DNA of 39,945 nt from an uncultured Roseiflexaceae bacterium (GTDB taxonomy: Bacteria > Chloroflexota > Chloroflexia > Chloroflexales > Roseiflexaceae): positions 1 to 39,945 of the forward strand of contig CALJIC010000193.1 of NCBI GenBank assembly GCA_937974195.1. Reading direction: 5' to 3'. The stretch's first letter is position 1. Each line of letters starts with the position of its first letter. Positions 16,254 through 27,697 of this stretch are shown here, piece after piece. The position numbers and the translations under genes were made by a program. The notes under the pieces are model-generated. The model did no database searches and was not told the origin of the DNA. It worked only from the letters and a program-made list of their open reading frames with translations.

Positions 16254-17555
16254 ATGACGATCTCACACCGTCTCGCGGCGCTCCTGGTAGCGCTCGGGCT
16301 CGTGGCGTGCGGCGGCCAGTCGCAGTCTCCGGCGGGCACCGGCGCGCCCGCGGCCCCGGCGCAGACCGAGGAGGCGCCGACCGTCGCGCCGCCCGCGGCC
16401 GAGGCGCCGGCGACGACTGTGCCGGCCGATCCGACGAGCAGCGCGCCCGCTGGGCCGGCGGGGGCGGAAGAGCCCGCTCCGGCCGCACCAGCCGCGTTTC
16501 CGCCGGCGATCGCGCTGCGCGAGGTGGGGCGCGGCTTCGACAACCCGCTCCACCTCACCCACGCGGGGGACGGCAGCGGGCGCATATTCGTGGTCGAGAA
16601 GCGCGGCCGGGTGCTGGTGCTGGCCGACGGCGGGCCGGTCGAGCCGGCGTTCCTCGACATCACCGACCGGGTGGGCTCGCGGGCCAACGAGCAGGGCCTG
16701 CTGAGCGTCGCCTTCCACCCGCGCTTCGAGGAGAACGGCTTCCTGTACGTGAACTACACCGACCGGAACGGCGACACGGTCGTCTCGCGGTTCAGCGCGG
16801 CCGGCGACCGGGCCGACCCGCAGAGCGAGGTCGTGCTGCTGCAGATCGACCAGCCGTACGCGAACCACAACGGCGGGCTGGTGCTGTTCGGGCCGGACGG
16901 GTACCTGTATATCGGCATGGGCGACGGCGGGAGCGGCGGCGATCCGCAGGACAACGGCCAGCGCACGGATACCCTGCTGGGCAAGCTGCTGCGGATCGAT
17001 GTGGACGGCGGCGAGCCGTACGGCATCCCCCCCGATAACCCCGGGGCGGCGGGCGGCGAGCTGCGGCCGGAGATCTGGGCGCTCGGGCTGCGCAACCCGT
17101 GGCGCTTCTCGTTCGACCGCGCCACCGGCGACCTGTACATCGCCGATGTGGGGCAGAACGCGATCGAGGAGATCAACTTCACGCCGGCCGGCACGCCCGG
17201 GGGCGTCAACTACGGCTGGAACCGGCTCGAGGGCAGCAGATGCTTCCGCAGCCCGAGCTGCGACCCGGCGGCGTTCACCGGCCCGGTGGACGAGTACGGG
17301 CACGACCTCGGCCAGTCGGTGACCGGCGGCTACGTCTACCGCGGCGCGAGCTTCCCGGCGCTGCAGGGGGTGTACTTCTTCGGCGACTTCACCAGCGGGC
17401 GGATCTGGGGCCTGCGGCAGACCGGCGGGGCCTGGGAGCGCGCCGAGCTGCTCGACACCGACGTGTATATCAGCTCGTTCGGCGAGGACGAGGCCGGCGA
17501 GCTGTACCTGACGAGCATGTATGATGGGACGGTCTATCAGATTGTAGCGGAGTGA
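16254..17555 (+). CDS. PQQ-dependent sugar dehydrogenase-like lipoprotein
   Basis: A 433-residue exported protein of the glucose/sorbosone dehydrogenase beta-propeller family (soluble aldose dehydrogenase YliI type). The start at 16254 gives a lipoprotein signal with lipobox Cys at residue 19 (GLVAC); longer in-frame starts would bury it. Residues about 20-80 are a low-complexity Ala/Pro/Thr linker. The propeller has the family motifs EQGLLSVAFHPRF, NHNGGLVLFGPDGYLYIGMGDGG, LGKLLRIDVDG and GLRNPWRFSFDRATGDLYIADVGQ. It would sit on the outer face of the membrane and oxidise sugars with PQQ. The receiver-like gene follows 17 bases later, so the two are probably one transcript ending at 18083. 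PQQ use is family knowledge, not shown here. Confidence 0.88.
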   Translation: MTISHRLAALLVALGLVACGGQSQSPAGTGAPAAPAQTEEAPTVAPPAAEAPATTVPADPTSSAPAGPAGAEEPAPAAPAAFPPAIALREVGRGFDNPLHLTHAGDGSGRIFVVEKRGRVLVLADGGPVEPAFLDITDRVGSRANEQGLLSVAFHPRFEENGFLYVNYTDRNGDTVVSRFSAAGDRADPQSEVVLLQIDQPYANHNGGLVLFGPDGYLYIGMGDGGSGGDPQDNGQRTDTLLGKLLRIDVDGGEPYGIPPDNPGAAGGELRPEIWALGLRNPWRFSFDRATGDLYIADVGQNAIEEINFTPAGTPGGVNYGWNRLEGSRCFRSPSCDPAAFTGPVDEYGHDLGQSVTGGYVYRGASFPALQGVYFFGDFTSGRIWGLRQTGGAWERAELLDTDVYISSFGEDEAGELYLTSMYDGTVYQIVAE

Positions 17556-17572
17556 GGGAAGCGAGGATAGCT

Positions 17573-18007
17573 ATGCGAGTACTGCTGAGCGATATGGAGG
17601 CGCAGAAGCGGGCGCAGGTCCGCTACGCGCTGCAGCGCGAGCCGTGGGTGACAGCGGTCGAGGCGGATACGCCGAGCCCGGCCTACGATGACCCGGGCGG
17701 GAGCTACGAGCCCTACCCCGCGGCCGTGGGGGCGATCCCCGCGGACGAGAGCCTGACCGCTCGGGTGGGCGCGGCGGGCGCCGACCTGGTGGTGCTCGAC
17801 TGGGAGATCGCGGCGCCGCTGCCGGCAGGCACGATCGAGAGCCTCAAGGCCTCCTTCCCGCACGTGCTGGTCGCGGCGCTGAGCACGCGGCCGGAGGAGC
17901 GCGCCAACGCGCTGGCCGCCGGCGTCGATATCTTCGTGCTGACCAGCGGCACGCCGGAGGACATCGTCGCGTCGCTGCGCACGAGCCTGGAGACGCAGCG
18001 GCAGTAG
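17573..18007 (+). CDS. Stand-alone receiver-like (REC) protein, degenerate
   Basis: A 144-residue protein with the alternating alpha/beta pattern of a response-regulator receiver domain and no output domain. The phospho-acceptor Asp is retained at 76 (LVVLDWE). The helix-4 region reads ALSTRPEERANALAAGVD, as in REC domains. The conserved Lys after strand 5 is replaced by T124 (FVLTSG), and one of the acidic residues after strand 1 is Met (LLSDMEAQ). An insertion of about 25 residues (TPSPAYDDPGGSYEPYP) lies between helix 1 and strand 3. Normal phospho-switching is therefore doubtful. The ATG at 17573 follows GCGAGGA. It is probably co-transcribed with the sugar dehydrogenase gene. Confidence 0.75.
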   Translation: MRVLLSDMEAQKRAQVRYALQREPWVTAVEADTPSPAYDDPGGSYEPYPAAVGAIPADESLTARVGAAGADLVVLDWEIAAPLPAGTIESLKASFPHVLVAALSTRPEERANALAAGVDIFVLTSGTPEDIVASLRTSLETQRQ

Positions 18008-18053
18008 CGGCGGCGGAAGGTCGGGCGGCAGGGTCGCCCGGAGCAGAGGCTGG

Positions 18054-18083
18054 GGCCGGGGTGTTGATACCTCGGCCCTTTTT
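18054..18083 (+). terminator. Rho-independent terminator
   Basis: GGCCGGGG (18054-18061) pairs with CCTCGGCC (18070-18077) over 8 bp with one G-U pair. A TTTTT tract follows at 18079-18083. It ends the sugar dehydrogenase/receiver unit and separates it from the ABC importer genes. Confidence 0.8.
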
Positions 18084-18192
18084 GTATGCCTGTGGGGGTA
18101 CGTATCTTGCTGACCGTGGTGGATGCGGCGGGCGCGGCAGGGACACCTGCTCTCCCCGCCTGGTTGATCGTAGCGAAAGCAAGGAGAGTGCA

Positions 18193-19710
18193 ATGCGACA
18201 GATGTTGTACCGCCTCGTGATGCTGCTGATGGCCGCGCTGCTTGTGGTTTCCTGCGGCGGGCAGCAGACCGGCGGCACCGAGCCCGGGGCTGCCCCGGCG
18301 CCGACGACTCCTGCAGAGGCCCCTGCTCCAACCACCGACACGGCGGCCGAGCCGACGACCGACACGGCGGCCGAGCCGACGACTGACACGGCGGCCGAGC
18401 CGACCGCCGAGGGCGGGCTGGCCGCGACGAGCGGGCCGGCCGAGGAGGGCCAGACCGAGGGCCAGACCGGCGCGATCTCGCTGGAGAACCCGCCGCCGGT
18501 CCCGAACGCTGAGGCGGCCAGGCAGTACAGCGGCGCCACGATCATCTACTACGGCGACTCCGTCGGCCTCGGCGCCGAGATCGACCAGATCCTGGCCCAG
18601 CGGTTCACCGAGGACACCGGCATCAACGTCAACGTGATCGCCAAGCCGCAGGACGCCACCGAGAACTACGCCGTCTACCAGCGCTTCTTCCAGGCGCAGT
18701 CGCAGGACGTGGACGTGATGATGCTGGACGTGATCTGGCCGGCGGCCTTCGCGCCGCACCTGGCGGACCTGAGCCAGGCGCTCGCCACCGAGGCGCAGGG
18801 CCACTACGAGAGCATCATCGAGAACAACACGGTGAACGGCCAGCTGGTCGCTATGCCGTGGTTCGCCGACTTCGGCATGCTCTACTACCGCACCGACCTG
18901 CTGGAGAAGTACGGCTTCAGCGCGCCGCCCACCACCTGGGATGAGCTGGAGCAGATGGCGCAGACCATCCAGGACGGCGAGCAGGCCAGCAACCCGAACT
19001 TCGCCGGCTTTGTGTGGCAGGGCGCGGCCTACGAGGGGCTGACCTGCAACGCGCTCGAGTGGCTGGCCTCGGCCGGCGGCAACATCATCGAGAACGGCCA
19101 GGTGACCGTGAACAGCCCCGAGGCGGTTGAGATGCTGACCCGCGCGCAGGGCTGGATCGGCACGATCTCGCCGCAGGGCGTGACGTCGTACCGCGAGGAG
19201 GACGCGCGCAACATCTTCCAGGGCGGCAACGCGGCCTTCATGCGCAACTGGCCGTACGTCTACGCGGCCGCCAGCCAGGAGGACTCGCCGATCGCCGGGA
19301 ACTTCGATGTCGCGCCGCTGCCCATGGCCGGCGAGGAGGGCCAGCACGTCGGCACCGTTGGCGGCTGGCAGCTCGGCGTGTCGCGCTACTCGCAGAACCA
19401 GGAGGCGGCGATCGAGTTCGTGCGCTACATGACCAGCCCCGAGGTCCAGACCTACCGGGCGGTGGTCGGCTCGTACATCCCCACGATCCCGTCGGTGGCC
19501 GAGGACCCGCAGGTGCTCCAGGCCATGCCGTTCCTGGAGAACCTGGCCGACGTGGTGCGCGTGACGCGGCCCTCGAACGCGCTGGGCGAGAACTACAACC
19601 AGGGCTCGACGATCTTCTTCCAGGGCGTGAGCCGCATCCTGCAGGGCCAGAGCCCTGAGGAGGTGCTGCCGCAGGTCGAGCAGCAGCTGCAGCGCTTCGT
19701 GCAGAGCTAG
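18193..19710 (+). CDS. ABC transporter sugar-binding lipoprotein
   Basis: A 505-residue family-1 extracellular solute-binding protein (maltose/trehalose-binding type). The lipobox Cys is at residue 21 (LLVVSC). AAGGAG at 18181-18186 precedes the ATG. Residues 22-110 form a Thr/Ala/Pro/Glu linker that contains three copies of an eight-residue unit (PTTDTAAE). The mature domain shows the family pattern: IIYYGDSVGLGAEIDQIL, MPWFADFGMLYYRTDLLEKYG, PPTTWDELEQMAQTI and the NAAFMRNWPYV segment. It would deliver a disaccharide to the two permeases encoded next. The neighbouring trehalose synthase makes trehalose or maltose the best guess, but the ligand is unproven. Confidence 0.92.
   Translation: MRQMLYRLVMLLMAALLVVSCGGQQTGGTEPGAAPAPTTPAEAPAPTTDTAAEPTTDTAAEPTTDTAAEPTAEGGLAATSGPAEEGQTEGQTGAISLENPPPVPNAEAARQYSGATIIYYGDSVGLGAEIDQILAQRFTEDTGINVNVIAKPQDATENYAVYQRFFQAQSQDVDVMMLDVIWPAAFAPHLADLSQALATEAQGHYESIIENNTVNGQLVAMPWFADFGMLYYRTDLLEKYGFSAPPTTWDELEQMAQTIQDGEQASNPNFAGFVWQGAAYEGLTCNALEWLASAGGNIIENGQVTVNSPEAVEMLTRAQGWIGTISPQGVTSYREEDARNIFQGGNAAFMRNWPYVYAAASQEDSPIAGNFDVAPLPMAGEEGQHVGTVGGWQLGVSRYSQNQEAAIEFVRYMTSPEVQTYRAVVGSYIPTIPSVAEDPQVLQAMPFLENLADVVRVTRPSNALGENYNQGSTIFFQGVSRILQGQSPEEVLPQVEQQLQRFVQS
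18331..18402 (+). repeat. 3 x 24-bp tandem repeat in the lipoprotein linker
   Basis: Three near-identical 24-bp units begin at 18331, 18355 and 18379. They differ only at a few positions, mainly synonymous, and encode the repeated TTDTAAEP linker. Copy number may vary between strains. Confidence 0.85.
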
Positions 19711-19721
19711 CTGACGGCCGA

Positions 19722-19750
19722 TGGGCGGGCGCGCCGAGCGCGCCCGCCCG
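19722..19750 (+). repeat. GC-rich hairpin between binding-protein and permease genes
   Basis: GGGCGGGCGCGC at 19723-19734 pairs over 12 bp with 19738-19749, leaving a three-base loop. There is no T-tract. In maltose-type operons such intergenic hairpins protect the binding-protein mRNA, so that it is made in excess of the permeases. That role is inferred here. Confidence 0.65.
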
Positions 19751-19774
19751 ACTGCTGGCGTGAAGGAGACGCGC

Positions 19775-20716
19775 ATGCGACAAGAGACTGCCCAGCGTGA
19801 CCCGGCGCCGCGGGCCGCCACCGGTGCCCGCGGCCCGATAACGCTGGCCGCGCGCCAGACGCGGCTGGCCTGGGTGCTGCTGGCGCCGACTCTGGCGGTG
19901 GTGGCGCTGGTGGCCCTGTACCCGCTGGTGCAGACCTTCTACCTGAGCCTGACCAACGCCAGGCTGGCGAGCGCCGCGCCGGTCGAGTTCGTCGGCCTGG
20001 AGAACTACCGCTTCCTGATCCAGGACTTCGCCTTCCGCGACGCGGTCACGATCACCGTGCTGTTCACGCTGATCACCGTGGCCTTCGAGTTCCTGCTCGG
20101 GCTGCTGTTCGCGCTGGTGATCAACTCCTCCTTCCGCGGGCGCGGCCCGATGCGGGCGGCGATGCTCATCCCGTGGGCCATCCCGACCGTGATCTCGGCC
20201 CAGATGTGGAAGTGGATGTACAACGACGTCTACGGCGTGGTCAACGACCTGCTCGTCAACCGGCTGGGCCTGATCGGCCGGCCGATCGCCTTCGTGGCGG
20301 CCGACACGACCACCGCGCTGCTGTCGATCGCCGCCGTGGACATCTGGAAGACGACGCCGTTCGTCGCCCTGCTGCTGCTGGCCGGCCTGCAGGTGATCCC
20401 CGGCGACGTGTACGAGGCGGCCGATGTGGACGGCGCCAACCGGCTGCAGCAGTTCTTCAGCATCACGCTGCCGCTGCTGCGCCCGGCGATCCTGGTGACG
20501 CTGATCTTCCGCACCCTCGACGCGCTGCGGGTCTTCGATGTGTTCTTTGTGATGTTCGGCGCCCGGCCGGACATGCAGCCGCTGGCGGTCTACGCGCAGC
20601 AGTACCTGGTGAACTTCTCAGACCTGGGCTACGGGTCGGCGATCTGTGTGGCGATCTTCGCGCTGATCGCGGTGTTTGTGGCGATCTACGTGCGGGTGTT
20701 CCGTGTGGAGGAGTAG
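19775..20716 (+). CDS. ABC transporter permease, MalF-type
   Basis: A 313-residue inner-membrane permease of the carbohydrate (CUT1) ABC importer. AAGGAG at 19763-19768 selects the ATG at 19775. Six or so membrane helices are visible, starting LAWVLLAPTLAVVALVAL. The cytoplasmic EAA loop that docks the ATPase is YEAADVDGANRLQQFFSITL, with the diagnostic EAA-G spacing. It lies 64 bases after the binding-protein gene and pairs with the second permease at 20888. No ATP-binding subunit is encoded nearby, so a shared MsmK/MalK-type ATPase elsewhere must energise it. Confidence 0.93.
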   Translation: MRQETAQRDPAPRAATGARGPITLAARQTRLAWVLLAPTLAVVALVALYPLVQTFYLSLTNARLASAAPVEFVGLENYRFLIQDFAFRDAVTITVLFTLITVAFEFLLGLLFALVINSSFRGRGPMRAAMLIPWAIPTVISAQMWKWMYNDVYGVVNDLLVNRLGLIGRPIAFVAADTTTALLSIAAVDIWKTTPFVALLLLAGLQVIPGDVYEAADVDGANRLQQFFSITLPLLRPAILVTLIFRTLDALRVFDVFFVMFGARPDMQPLAVYAQQYLVNFSDLGYGSAICVAIFALIAVFVAIYVRVFRVEE

Positions 20717-20887
20717 CGCGCTCCACGACCGGCGCGGCGGGGTGTGGGGTGGCTTCGCCTCCCGGCGGGCCTCCCTTCGCCCCGCCGCCCTGCGGCGAAG
20801 AGCTCTCGGCGGCGCGTTCTGTTGGGGTTGGCAAGCGTTGGGAGCGGCCGGTTTGCGTCTGACGATGTGCGCTGACGGAGGTTAACA
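20717..20887. repeat. GC-rich intergenic repeats between the permease genes
   Basis: This 171-base gap holds GTGTGGGGTGGCTTCGCC, related to the hairpin at 5653, and a copy of the dispersed CCGCCGCCCTGCGGCG motif at about 20779-20800. The ribosome binding site for the second permease (GGAGG near 20876) is at the end. No promoter was seen. Confidence 0.45.
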
Positions 20888-21730
20888 GTGGCCAAGAGCA
20901 TCCCCGCCAGGATCGCCTTCTACCTGCTGCTGATCCTGATCCTGATCTACACGATCTTCCCGTTCTACTGGGCGTTCGTCTCCTCGATCAAGCCCTCCGG
21001 CGAGCTGTTCGCCACGCCGCCGACCTACTGGCCGCGCGAGCCGACGCTCGAGCACTACGCCCAGGTGCTGCGCACCGGCAACTTCATCACCGCGCTGCGC
21101 AACAGCGTGATCGTCGCCGTGTCCGTCACCGCGATCTCGCTCGCGGTGGGCGCGATGGGCGCCTACGCGCTGGGGCGGTTCCGCTTCCAGGGGCGCAACA
21201 CGGTGCTCTACGCCGTGCTGGCGATGACCATGTTCCCGCAGATCGCCGTGCTGGGCGGGCTGTTCGAGATCATCACCCGGCTTCGGTTGTATAATACGCT
21301 CGTCGCGCTGATCCTGACCTACCTGATCTTCACGCTGCCGTTTACGGTATGGGTGTTGACGAACTTCTTCCGCGCGATGCCGCAGGACCTCGAGGAGGCC
21401 GCCTACGTCGACGGGGCGTCGCCCTGGCAGACGTTCTACAAGGTGCTGCTGCCGCTCTCGGTGCCCGGCCTGGTGACCACCGGCCTGCTGGCGTTTATCG
21501 CCGCCTGGAACGACTTCCTCTTCGCCCTCTCCTTCACCCAGACGCCGGACAGGCGCACCGTGACCGTCGCGCTCTGGGCCTTCCAGCCGCGGACGACCGG
21601 CGGCTTCGAGATCCCCTGGGACCAGATCATGGCCGCCACGGTGATCGTCACCGTGCCGCTGATCCTGCTGGCGCTGATCTTCCAGCGCCGCATCCTGGCC
21701 GGCCTCACGGCCGGGGCGGTGAAGGGCTGA
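20888..21730 (+). CDS. ABC transporter permease, MalG-type
   Basis: A 280-residue partner permease of the CUT1 importer. The start is GTG at 20888, with CGGAGG about seven bases upstream. About six membrane helices are visible, beginning IAFYLLLILILIYTIFPFYW. The EAA loop reads LEEAAYVDGASPWQTFYKVL. The family segment near the C-terminus, WNDFLFALSFTQTPDRRTV, is conserved. The gene is co-directional with the first permease and with the trehalose synthase fusion that begins 108 bases later, so uptake and first metabolic step are probably linked. Confidence 0.93.
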   Translation: MAKSIPARIAFYLLLILILIYTIFPFYWAFVSSIKPSGELFATPPTYWPREPTLEHYAQVLRTGNFITALRNSVIVAVSVTAISLAVGAMGAYALGRFRFQGRNTVLYAVLAMTMFPQIAVLGGLFEIITRLRLYNTLVALILTYLIFTLPFTVWVLTNFFRAMPQDLEEAAYVDGASPWQTFYKVLLPLSVPGLVTTGLLAFIAAWNDFLFALSFTQTPDRRTVTVALWAFQPRTTGGFEIPWDQIMAATVIVTVPLILLALIFQRRILAGLTAGAVKG

Positions 21731-21838
21731 CCGTGCTCCCTCAGACGAGCTAAACCACGCGGCGCCCCGGCGCGCGGCGTGCGGCGTACGACGTGCAACG
21801 GCTCCGAACATCCCCTTGGCGCAGGAGAACTCCGTTCC

Positions 21839-25135
<3,297 letters not shown>

Positions 25136-25164
25136 CGGGGTGACGGACATGCGCCGCCACCCCG
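25136..25164. terminator. Terminator-like hairpin between convergent genes
   Basis: CGGGGTG (25136-25142) pairs with CACCCCG (25158-25164). It starts immediately after the treS stop codon and lies before the stop of the minus-strand oxidoreductase. There is no T-tract. Confidence 0.45.
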
Positions 25165-25172
25165 CCAGCGTG

Positions 25173-26168
25173 TCACGCGGCCCTCTCCTGGGGATACACC
25201 AGGCCCCACTGGGCGCGGAGGTCATCGAGCGTCCGCATGATCGCCAGCGTCTCGTCGAGCGGCATCAGCGGGCTCTCGGTGCGCCCCTCGCGGATGCAGC
25301 GCATCACCTCCTCGGCCTCGTGGACGTAGCCGTTGCCGACCATCGGGCGGTGGATCGTCTCCTGGCGGGCGCCGGCGGTCACGGTCATGATCTCGGGGAC
25401 CCACCAGCGCCGGTGGATGCGGATGCTGCCCTCCGAGCCGCAGATAAACGCCTCGTTCGGCGTGTCGGTGCGGATCGAGCTCGTGAGCGAGGCCAGGCGG
25501 CCGCCGCTGTAGCGCAGCACCATCGCCGCCTGCTCGTCCACCCCGGTCTCGCCGATGTGGGCCACGGACGCGATCTGCTCCGGGCGCCCGAACAGCAGCG
25601 AGGCCATGTTCACCGGGTAGATCCCGACATCGAGGAGCGAGCCGCCGGCCAGCCGCGGGTCGAACAGCCGGCTCTTGGGGTCGAACTCGGCCTGGAAGCC
25701 GAAGTCAGCCAGGAACATGCGGACGTCGCCGATGGCGCCATCCCGCAGCAGCGCCCGGAGGTCGTCCATAAGCGGGAGGAAGCGCATCCACACTCCCTCC
25801 ATGAGAAACAGCCGCCGCTCGCGCGCCGCGGCGATCATCTCCTCCGCCTCGGCCGCGTTGATGGCGAAGGGCTTCTCGCAGAGGACGTGCTTGCCGGCGC
25901 GCAGGGCGTCGAGCGTGTTCCTGTGGTGCTCGGTGTGCGGGGTCGCGACGTAGACCACGTCGACGTCCGGGTCGTCGAGCAGGGCGGCGTACGACCCGTA
26001 GCGGCGCGGGATGCCGGCGCCGTCGGCGAAGCTCTCGGCCCGCGCCTGGGAGCGTGAGGCGACGGCGATGACCTGGGCATCGGGGAGGCGCGCGAGCGCG
26101 AGCGCGAGCTGCGAGGCCATGTTCCCGGTGCCGAGAATGCCCCAACGAATGGTATCCTGTGTCTTCAT
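25173..26168 (-). CDS. Gfo/Idh/MocA oxidoreductase, dihydrodiol/xylose dehydrogenase-like
   Basis: A 331-residue NAD(P)-dependent dehydrogenase. AAGGAGG six bases upstream selects the ATG at 26168; a longer frame reaching 26330 has no family similarity. The Rossmann motif is GILGTGNMA and the active-site Lys lies in CEKPFAIN. The combination EGVWMRFLP and LLDVGIYPV, with Tyr where many members have His, matches the dimeric dihydrodiol dehydrogenase / Gfo6 xylose dehydrogenase branch. It converges on treS and diverges from the next Gfo/Idh gene. It probably acts on a sugar aldehyde or aldose, but the substrate is not determinable. Confidence 0.9.
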   Translation of the reverse strand: MKTQDTIRWGILGTGNMASQLALALARLPDAQVIAVASRSQARAESFADGAGIPRRYGSYAALLDDPDVDVVYVATPHTEHHRNTLDALRAGKHVLCEKPFAINAAEAEEMIAAARERRLFLMEGVWMRFLPLMDDLRALLRDGAIGDVRMFLADFGFQAEFDPKSRLFDPRLAGGSLLDVGIYPVNMASLLFGRPEQIASVAHIGETGVDEQAAMVLRYSGGRLASLTSSIRTDTPNEAFICGSEGSIRIHRRWWVPEIMTVTAGARQETIHRPMVGNGYVHEAEEVMRCIREGRTESPLMPLDETLAIMRTLDDLRAQWGLVYPQERAA

Positions 26169-26291
26169 GGAATCCTCCTTCAGCAGGGGGGCAGCAAAAG
26201 GTGTGCCGGAAGCGGCGCCGGAGCTCCCCCCGGCGGCGGGAGAGGGATTCTGCAGTGGCGCGTCCGCCGTGCGGGCGGACAGCCGCGTAGT

Positions 26292-26300
26292 ATTGTAGCA
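26292..26300 (-). promoter_or_regulatory. Candidate extended -10 promoter
   Basis: On the minus strand TGC-TACAAT lies at 26300-26292, in the divergent gap between two oxidoreductase genes. No good -35 is present. The TGC-TAnAnT form recurs at several promoters in this window. Transcription would start about 115 bases before the minus-strand gene. Confidence 0.4.
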
Positions 26301-26329
26301 GCAACGATGTGAAGCGAAGGAGCATCGCA

Positions 26330-27382
26330 ATGAGCCAGACAGGTGCTACGCGTGGACGTGAGCCGGTGCGCGTGGGGGTGATCGGCGCGGGGTGGCCTGG
26401 CGAGCGCCACGCCGAGGGCTACGTCGCCAACCCCGACGCCCGGCTGGTCGCGATCGCGGACGCCAACCCGGAGCGCGCGGCAGCCTTCGCCGCCCGCTTC
26501 GGCTATCTGCAGAACGGCCAGACGCTCAAGGTCTACTCCGACTACACCGAGCTGCTCGCCGACCCGGAGATCGAGGCGGTGAGCGTGGCGCTGCCGAACT
26601 TCCTCCACCGGCCGGCGACGATCGCGGCGCTCGAGGCCGGCAAGCACGTGCTGTGCGAGAAGCCGCCGGCGCTCAACCACGCCGAGGCGCGCGAGATGGC
26701 CGAGGCCGCAGCCCGCGCCAACCGCCTGCTGGCCTTTGCATTGCAGCGGCGCTTCAGCCCGGCGGTCGAGGCGCTGCACGAGCTGGTGAGCAGCGGCGAG
26801 CTGGGCGAGATCTACCACGCCCGCGGCGTGTGGACGCGCACCTGGGGCGTGCCGAAGGGCATCGGCGGCTGGTTCACCGACCCGGCGCGGGCCGGCGGCG
26901 GCGCCCTGATCGACATCGGCGTGCACGTGCTGGACATGGCCTGGTTCCTCATGGGCTGCCCCGCCCCGGCCACGGTCAGCGGGCAGGTGTACAACAAGTT
27001 CCCCGAGGAGACCAAGACCGATGACAGCGCCTTCGCGCTCATCCGCTTCGCGGACGGGCGCGGCCTGCAGGTGGAGGCGAGCTGGGTGCTGGCGCAGGAC
27101 GAGGACCACTACGGCGTCTATATCTTCGGCACGAAGGGCGGCGCGCGGGTGGACGACAACCGGATCGACCTGTACACCGTCGGCGAGGAGGGCCGGACGA
27201 CGCGCACGCGGGTGATCCGCGCCGGCTGGCAGCAGGCCTTCCTCGGGCAGGCGGCCAACTTCATCGCCGCCATCCGCGGCGAGGCGCAGCTGCGCACCCC
27301 GGCGGCCCACGGCGTCCAGCTCATGGCCATGATCGACGGCATCTACCGCTCGTCCGCCGAGGGGCACGAGGTGGCGATGTAG
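26330..27382 (+). CDS. Gfo/Idh/MocA family oxidoreductase
   Basis: A 350-residue NAD(P)-dependent sugar dehydrogenase-like protein. GAAGGAG lies seven bases before the ATG at 26330. The Rossmann motif is GVIGAGWPG, the Lys motif is CEKPPALN (usually EKP plus small residue), and the DxGxH motif is intact (ALIDIGVHVLDMAW). GIGGWFTDPARAGGG is the characteristic substrate-loop segment of this family. It is divergent from the oxidoreductase at 25173 and followed by a clear terminator at 27498-27532. Together with the trehalose importer it recalls rhizobial thu clusters, in which a Gfo/Idh protein (ThuB) acts on keto-trehalose; that analogy is inference. Confidence 0.92.
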   Translation: MSQTGATRGREPVRVGVIGAGWPGERHAEGYVANPDARLVAIADANPERAAAFAARFGYLQNGQTLKVYSDYTELLADPEIEAVSVALPNFLHRPATIAALEAGKHVLCEKPPALNHAEAREMAEAAARANRLLAFALQRRFSPAVEALHELVSSGELGEIYHARGVWTRTWGVPKGIGGWFTDPARAGGGALIDIGVHVLDMAWFLMGCPAPATVSGQVYNKFPEETKTDDSAFALIRFADGRGLQVEASWVLAQDEDHYGVYIFGTKGGARVDDNRIDLYTVGEEGRTTRTRVIRAGWQQAFLGQAANFIAAIRGEAQLRTPAAHGVQLMAMIDGIYRSSAEGHEVAM

Positions 27383-27440
27383 CTCATCGCTGCGCTGCGG
27401 CCGCACGCATCTCGCGCGGCCGCGCCCGGCGGGGCGGTGT

Positions 27441-27459
27441 GGAGGGCCACAGGCCCTCC
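27441..27459. repeat. GGAGGGCC inverted repeat, first of two
   Basis: GGAGGGCC (27441-27448) and GGCCCTCC (27452-27459) form an 8-bp hairpin around ACA. The same hairpin is repeated about 60 bases on as the stem of a terminator. The gap 27383-27697 contains these hairpins, a copy of the CCGCCGCTCTGCGGCG repeat at 27534-27553, and a promoter/inverted-repeat region for the next gene. Confidence 0.6.
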
Positions 27460-27497
27460 GCAGGTTCCCTTTTCTCGCAGGGCGTACGTGGGGGAGG

Positions 27498-27532
27498 TGT
27501 GGAGGGCCATAGGCCCTCCACAGACACTTTTT
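27498..27532 (+). terminator. Rho-independent terminator
   Basis: TGTGGAGGGCC (27498-27508) pairs perfectly with GGCCCTCCACA (27512-27522), and TTTTT follows at 27528-27532. It would terminate the oxidoreductase gene ending at 27382. Confidence 0.75.
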
Positions 27533-27623
27533 CCCCGCCGCTCTGCGGCGGAACCACCACGTAACTCCTGCTCTCTCAGGCGATGGGCGGCGAGGCTGTC
27601 CATCGCCGAGAAAAAGGATGTAG

Positions 27624-27671
27624 TAGAATAGGAGAGCTCACGCGACTGTGCTCGCCCCGCGTGAGCTCTCC
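27624..27671 (+). promoter_or_regulatory. -10 element and 14-bp perfect inverted repeat
   Basis: TAGAAT at 27624-27629 is a good -10 without a clear -35. Just downstream, arms 27631-27644 and 27658-27671 are perfectly complementary over 14 bp around a 13-base loop, each arm containing GAGCTC. The repeat ends 26 bases before the ATG at 27698. It could be an operator at the transcription start or a 5' untranslated hairpin. Confidence 0.5.
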
Positions 27672-27697
27672 GAGCTACTGATATGAGGAGCCAGCCT

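Noticed and set aside
25173..26330. Longer start (26330) for the minus-strand oxidoreductase
   Set aside because: The extra 54 residues lack family similarity and overlap the ribosome binding site of the divergent gene; the ATG at 26168 has a perfect AAGGAGG.
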